Source of the DNA: Hydrogenothermaceae bacterium
Lineage (GTDB): Bacteria > Aquificota > Aquificia > Aquificales > Hydrogenothermaceae
DNA: 15,689 nucleotides
Direction: 5' to 3'
Assembly (NCBI GenBank): GCA_026984355.1
Contig: JALSSG010000093.1
Span: forward strand, 1-15,689
Made by a program: the position numbers and the translations under genes. Shown piece by piece: positions 13,241 through 15,689 of this stretch. Positions within the stretch are counted from its first letter, which is position 1. Every line of letters begins with the position of its first letter. Under the pieces are notes generated by a model that did not search any database, was not told the DNA's origin, and saw only the letters and a program-made list of their open reading frames with translations.

Positions 13241-14098
13241 GTGGGTTTTCCGATTTTGAAAAAAGAAGTATTAAATGACAGATTTTACATTTTAGAAGTT
13301 CATGCACCACATGTTCTAGAAAAATTTGCACCAGGACAGTTTGTTATGGTTTTACCAAAAAAAGGAGGTGAGATTATACCTCTTACAGTTTTTAAGTATG
13401 ATACTCAAAAGGGTAGTATAACTCTTCTTATAGAAGTAAGGGGAAAATCTACAAAGGAACTTCTTGTTAGATTTAATGAAGGTGATGAGGTAAGAGATGT
13501 AGTTGGACCTGTAGGAGCTAAACCACACCTTGAAAAAGTTGGAAAAGTTCTTTTGGTTGGTTATAACTATGGAAATGCCTGTGTATACAATATTGGTAAA
13601 GGCTTAAAAGATATTGGAAATGAAATTCATTTTATAGCAGGATTTGAAAGTGAAGAAACAGCTCTTTCATATACTTTATTTAAAGATATATCATCTGATA
13701 TAAAAGTAGTTTCTGGTGGTATAAAAAAGGTAAAAGAGGAAGTAAGAGATTTTATTGATGCAAACAAAGACACAAGCCTTGTTGTTTCAGCAGGAATTCC
13801 TGAGTTTGAAAAAGAGATAGAGGAAGTTGCAGATGTATTTGAGGTTCCTCATCTAACTCATGCTTCTGCAATAATGATAGACCCTGTCGGCCTTGCTGGT
13901 AGTGATAGAGTGTTTGTTGATGGGGAAGTAAAATACGCCTCTTTAGATGGTCCATGGTTTGATGGACACAAACTTGATTATGATTCTCTCATTCAAAGGA
14001 ACAATATTTTTGTTGATTATGAAAAAGAGGCTCTAAGAAAATTTGAAGAAGAATTAGAAAAAGAAAGAAAAAGAGCTGCAAGAAAAAAAAGAGTTTAA
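13241..14098 (+). CDS. NfnA/SudB-like FAD/NAD-binding subunit lacking the [2Fe-2S] cysteines
   Basis: 285 residues resembling the small subunit of ferredoxin:NADP oxidoreductase Nfn (also called sulfide dehydrogenase SudB, related to PyrK). Seen: FAPGQFVMVLP (29-39) and IIPLTVFKYD (45-54), the flavin-domain strands; GKST (68-71); and an end segment GEVKYASLDGPWFDGHKLDYDSL (228-250) that matches the Nfn small subunit almost residue for residue. The family cluster motif, roughly DGTGMCGxCR followed by FACVDG, reads DPVGLAGSDR (214-223) and YASLDG (232-237) here, so three cysteines have become Ala219, Asp222 and Ser234. The GGGxGxAP nucleotide loop reads GYNYGNACVY (107-116). Only one cysteine (C114) remains. 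The C-terminal 25 residues are highly charged. GTG start with GGAGG seven bases upstream. The frame is intact, so it is not a pseudogene. It probably pairs with the next gene. Confidence 0.82.
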   Translation: MGFPILKKEVLNDRFYILEVHAPHVLEKFAPGQFVMVLPKKGGEIIPLTVFKYDTQKGSITLLIEVRGKSTKELLVRFNEGDEVRDVVGPVGAKPHLEKVGKVLLVGYNYGNACVYNIGKGLKDIGNEIHFIAGFESEETALSYTLFKDISSDIKVVSGGIKKVKEEVRDFIDANKDTSLVVSAGIPEFEKEIEEVADVFEVPHLTHASAIMIDPVGLAGSDRVFVDGEVKYASLDGPWFDGHKLDYDSLIQRNNIFVDYEKEALRKFEEELEKERKRAARKKRV

Positions 14099-14113
14099 TA
14101 TAGGAGGAATAAA

Positions 14114-15544
14114 ATGGCAAAAATTGTTTATAGAAGGCATGATAGAAATGAAATGCCTTTAATGCCTCCAGAAAAGAGAAAAAAAACATTTGATGAATAT
14201 GCTTTAGGTTTTCCTGTTAATGTAGCGATAGATGAAGCTTATAGATGTATACTCTGTAAAAAAGCTCCATGTATACCTGTTTGTCCTGCAGAACTTGATA
14301 TTCCAAGATGGATAGAACAGATACAAAAAGGAAATATGGCAGAAGCTTACAGAATAATAAGAGAAAAATCTCCTTTTGGAGCTGTTTGTGGTAGAGTCTG
14401 TCCTCAAGAAAGACAATGTGAAAGTAATTGTGTACTTATGTTTAAAGATAATGGTCTTTCTGTATCAATAGGAGGTTTAGAAAGATTTGCAGCTGATACA
14501 GTAAGAATATCTGGTATGCCTTTTGAAGAGGAAAAAGCTCCAGACACAGGAAAAAAGGTAGCGGTTCTTGGTGCAGGACCAGCAGGATTATCTGCGGCTT
14601 ATTTCCTTGCAAAGAGAGGACACAAAGTTGTGGTTTACGAGGCTTTGCCTGAACCTGGTGGAGTTATGAGGTATGGTATTCCTCCAGCAAGGTTAGATAG
14701 AAAAGCCCTTGATTATGAGATTGAACTTATAGAAAAGCTTGGTGTTGAGATAAAAACAGACCATGTTGTAGGAAAAACGATAACATATGAAGATTTAAGA
14801 AAAGAGTATGATGCTATTTTTATTGGTGTAGGTTCTGGTAGAGGAAAAACTATAGGTGTTCCAGGAGAAGGTCTTATAGGGGTTTATACAGCTATTGAGT
14901 TTTTAACAAGGATAAATCTCTATGAAGCATTTAAATTTCCAGAAGGTGCAGATACTCCAATACCAAGAGGAAAAAGAGTAGTTGTTGTTGGTGGTGGTTT
15001 TACAGCAGTTGACTGTCTTATAACTTCTCTTAGACTTGATAATGAAACCCATCTTGTATACAGAAGAACAAGAGAAACTTCTTCAGCAAGAGATGAAGAA
15101 TGGGACCACGTAGCAGAGGAAGGAGCGATTTTACACTGGTTAACACAGCCAATAGAGATTATTGGAAATGAAAAAGGTGAGGTAGTTGGTATAAAGTGTA
15201 TAAAAATGGAACTTGTTCCAGATGAAAAAGGTGGAAGACCAAAACCTAAACCTGTTCCAAATTCTGAGCATATTATAGAATGTGATATTGTTGTTCAAGC
15301 TGTAGGACAAGGTCCTAATCCTTTAGCATATCAGGATATACCAGGTTTAAAAATAGATAAATGGCAGAACCTTTCTACTGTTGATTCTAAATTTAGAACA
15401 AATGTTGAAGGTGTATTTGCTGGTGGTGATGTTGTAAATGGTGGAGATACTGTAGTTAGGGCTATAAGGCATGGTAGAGAAGCAGCTGAAGCAATACATG
15501 AATATCTAATGACAGGTAAATGGGAATATGAAGGTGAAGAATAA
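14114..15544 (+). CDS. NfnB/GltD-like FAD-dependent, iron-sulfur NAD(P)H oxidoreductase
   Basis: 476 residues, like the large subunit of Nfn/SudA and the small subunit of glutamate synthase (GltD). The N-terminal iron-sulfur region holds C45, C48, C53, C57 and C92, C96, C102, C106, ligands for two [4Fe-4S] clusters. The FAD-binding motif is AVLGAGPAGLSAAYFLA (150-166), with the PGGVMRYGIP loop (181-190). The second nucleotide fold has VVVVGGGFTAVDC (289-301; Asn is more usual where F296 stands), followed by VYRRTRETSSARDEEW (315-330), the NADP-type arginine patch. GVFAGGDVVNGGDTVVRAI (433-451) is the closing FAD motif. ATG with AGGAGG six bases upstream, 15 bases after the NfnA-like gene, and a terminator follows. 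It could serve as ferredoxin:NADP reductase, glutamate synthase subunit or sulfide dehydrogenase; no gltB is adjacent. Confidence 0.9.
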   Translation: MAKIVYRRHDRNEMPLMPPEKRKKTFDEYALGFPVNVAIDEAYRCILCKKAPCIPVCPAELDIPRWIEQIQKGNMAEAYRIIREKSPFGAVCGRVCPQERQCESNCVLMFKDNGLSVSIGGLERFAADTVRISGMPFEEEKAPDTGKKVAVLGAGPAGLSAAYFLAKRGHKVVVYEALPEPGGVMRYGIPPARLDRKALDYEIELIEKLGVEIKTDHVVGKTITYEDLRKEYDAIFIGVGSGRGKTIGVPGEGLIGVYTAIEFLTRINLYEAFKFPEGADTPIPRGKRVVVVGGGFTAVDCLITSLRLDNETHLVYRRTRETSSARDEEWDHVAEEGAILHWLTQPIEIIGNEKGEVVGIKCIKMELVPDEKGGRPKPKPVPNSEHIIECDIVVQAVGQGPNPLAYQDIPGLKIDKWQNLSTVDSKFRTNVEGVFAGGDVVNGGDTVVRAIRHGREAAEAIHEYLMTGKWEYEGEE

Positions 15545-15545
15545 T

Positions 15546-15568
15546 AAAGGGGGAATTTCCCCTTTTTG
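15546..15568 (+). terminator. intrinsic terminator after the argF operon
   Basis: Stem AAAGGGG (15546-15552) with CCCCTTT (15559-15565), a six-base loop, and a run of five T ending at 15567. It begins two bases after the nfnB-like stop codon and ends the argF-nfnA-nfnB transcript. Confidence 0.85.
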
Positions 15569-15609
15569 TTAAAATATTCTTACTTATTAAATATACAGAG
15601 GAGTTAGAT

Positions 15610-15689
15610 ATGGAAGAAAAAAAACCAATAGTACATGTTGCATTTTTCAAAGATGAAAAACTTGTTAAATTGGAAGATGAAGTAAAAGC
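15610..15689 (+). CDS. unidentified protein, N-terminal fragment (3' end outside window)
   Basis: An open frame starts at ATG 15610 with GAGGAG (15598-15603) six bases upstream, a very good ribosome binding site, and runs off the right edge after 26 codons. It begins MEEKKPIVHVAFFKDEKLVK and is rich in charged residues, with one short hydrophobic strand (IVHVAFF). I do not recognise the family from this fragment. It lies after a terminator, so it probably has its own promoter, but no clear -35/-10 pair is visible in the 40-base gap. Confidence 0.7.
   Translation, partial: MEEKKPIVHVAFFKDEKLVKLEDEVK

Noticed and set aside
13241..14098. NfnA-like gene as a pseudogene
   Set aside because: The frame is uninterrupted, the SD is strong, spacing to both neighbours is tight and conserved family segments flank the altered motif; substitutions, not decay.
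13752..14189. Minus-strand open frames inside the NfnA-like gene and across its junction with the NfnB-like gene
   Set aside because: Low-complexity His/Gln/Leu or Phe-rich translations antisense to motif-bearing genes, with no SD.
15462..15650. Minus-strand open frame at the right edge
   Set aside because: It crosses the terminator and the end of the NfnB-like gene, has no motif, and the plus-strand partial gene at 15610 has the better ribosome binding site.

Overview
The window is clearly AT-rich and densely packed. Its proteins are rich in Lys, Glu and Ile, with strong Shine-Dalgarno (SD) sites of the AGGAGG type and several TTG or GTG starts. The gene content and protein style (compact thermophile-like enzymes, rpsU-yqeY-cvpA, a GltD/NfnB-like flavoprotein behind argF) suggest a thermophilic bacterium, most likely of the Aquificota (Hydrogenothermaceae such as Sulfurihydrogenibium). 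That placement is an inference from style, not a database result. I found no mobile element, CRISPR array, rRNA or tRNA, and there is no gene-free stretch longer than about 200 bases.

Layout. (1) 3-1779, plus strand: the end of a Sua5/YrdC tRNA-modification gene, a class I SAM methyltransferase and a class II aldolase, all joined by 1- or 4-base overlaps. (2) 1716-2909, minus strand: rpsU-yqeY-cvpA behind its own sigma70-type promoter. The cvpA tail overlaps the aldolase tail head to head. (3) 3032-5018, minus strand: groES-groEL with a clear promoter, a good intrinsic terminator, two successive translation start sites at groES, and a tandem AT palindrome upstream. (4) 5209-5910, plus strand: a secreted DUF3108-like protein. 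(5) 5912-9177, minus strand: a probable operon pyrB-htrA-nadD-clpS, mixing pyrimidine synthesis, periplasmic proteolysis, NAD synthesis and the N-degron adaptor. (6) 9271-10272, plus strand: a Na+/Ca2+ exchanger-family membrane protein. (7) 10262-12187, minus strand: a membrane-anchored PAS-GGDEF-EAL protein whose GGDEF site is degenerate and whose EAL site looks intact. (8) 12313-15544, plus strand: argF followed by a two-gene flavoprotein system resembling NfnA/NfnB (SudB/SudA), ending in an intrinsic terminator. (9) From 15610: the first 26 codons of an unidentified gene.

Most of the window is housekeeping. The most unusual element is the argF-linked NfnAB-like pair. The large subunit keeps eight clustered cysteines in its N-terminal iron-sulfur region plus FAD and NAD(P) motifs. 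The small subunit keeps the family fold but has lost the three cysteines aligned with the [2Fe-2S] ligands (to Ala, Asp and Ser) and the glycine-rich nucleotide loop. It therefore looks like a Nfn relative that can no longer bifurcate electrons in the known way. Other points worth checking are the doubled groES start, the paired palindromes upstream of groESL, the degenerate GGDEF domain, and three convergent gene pairs that overlap or abut without terminators.
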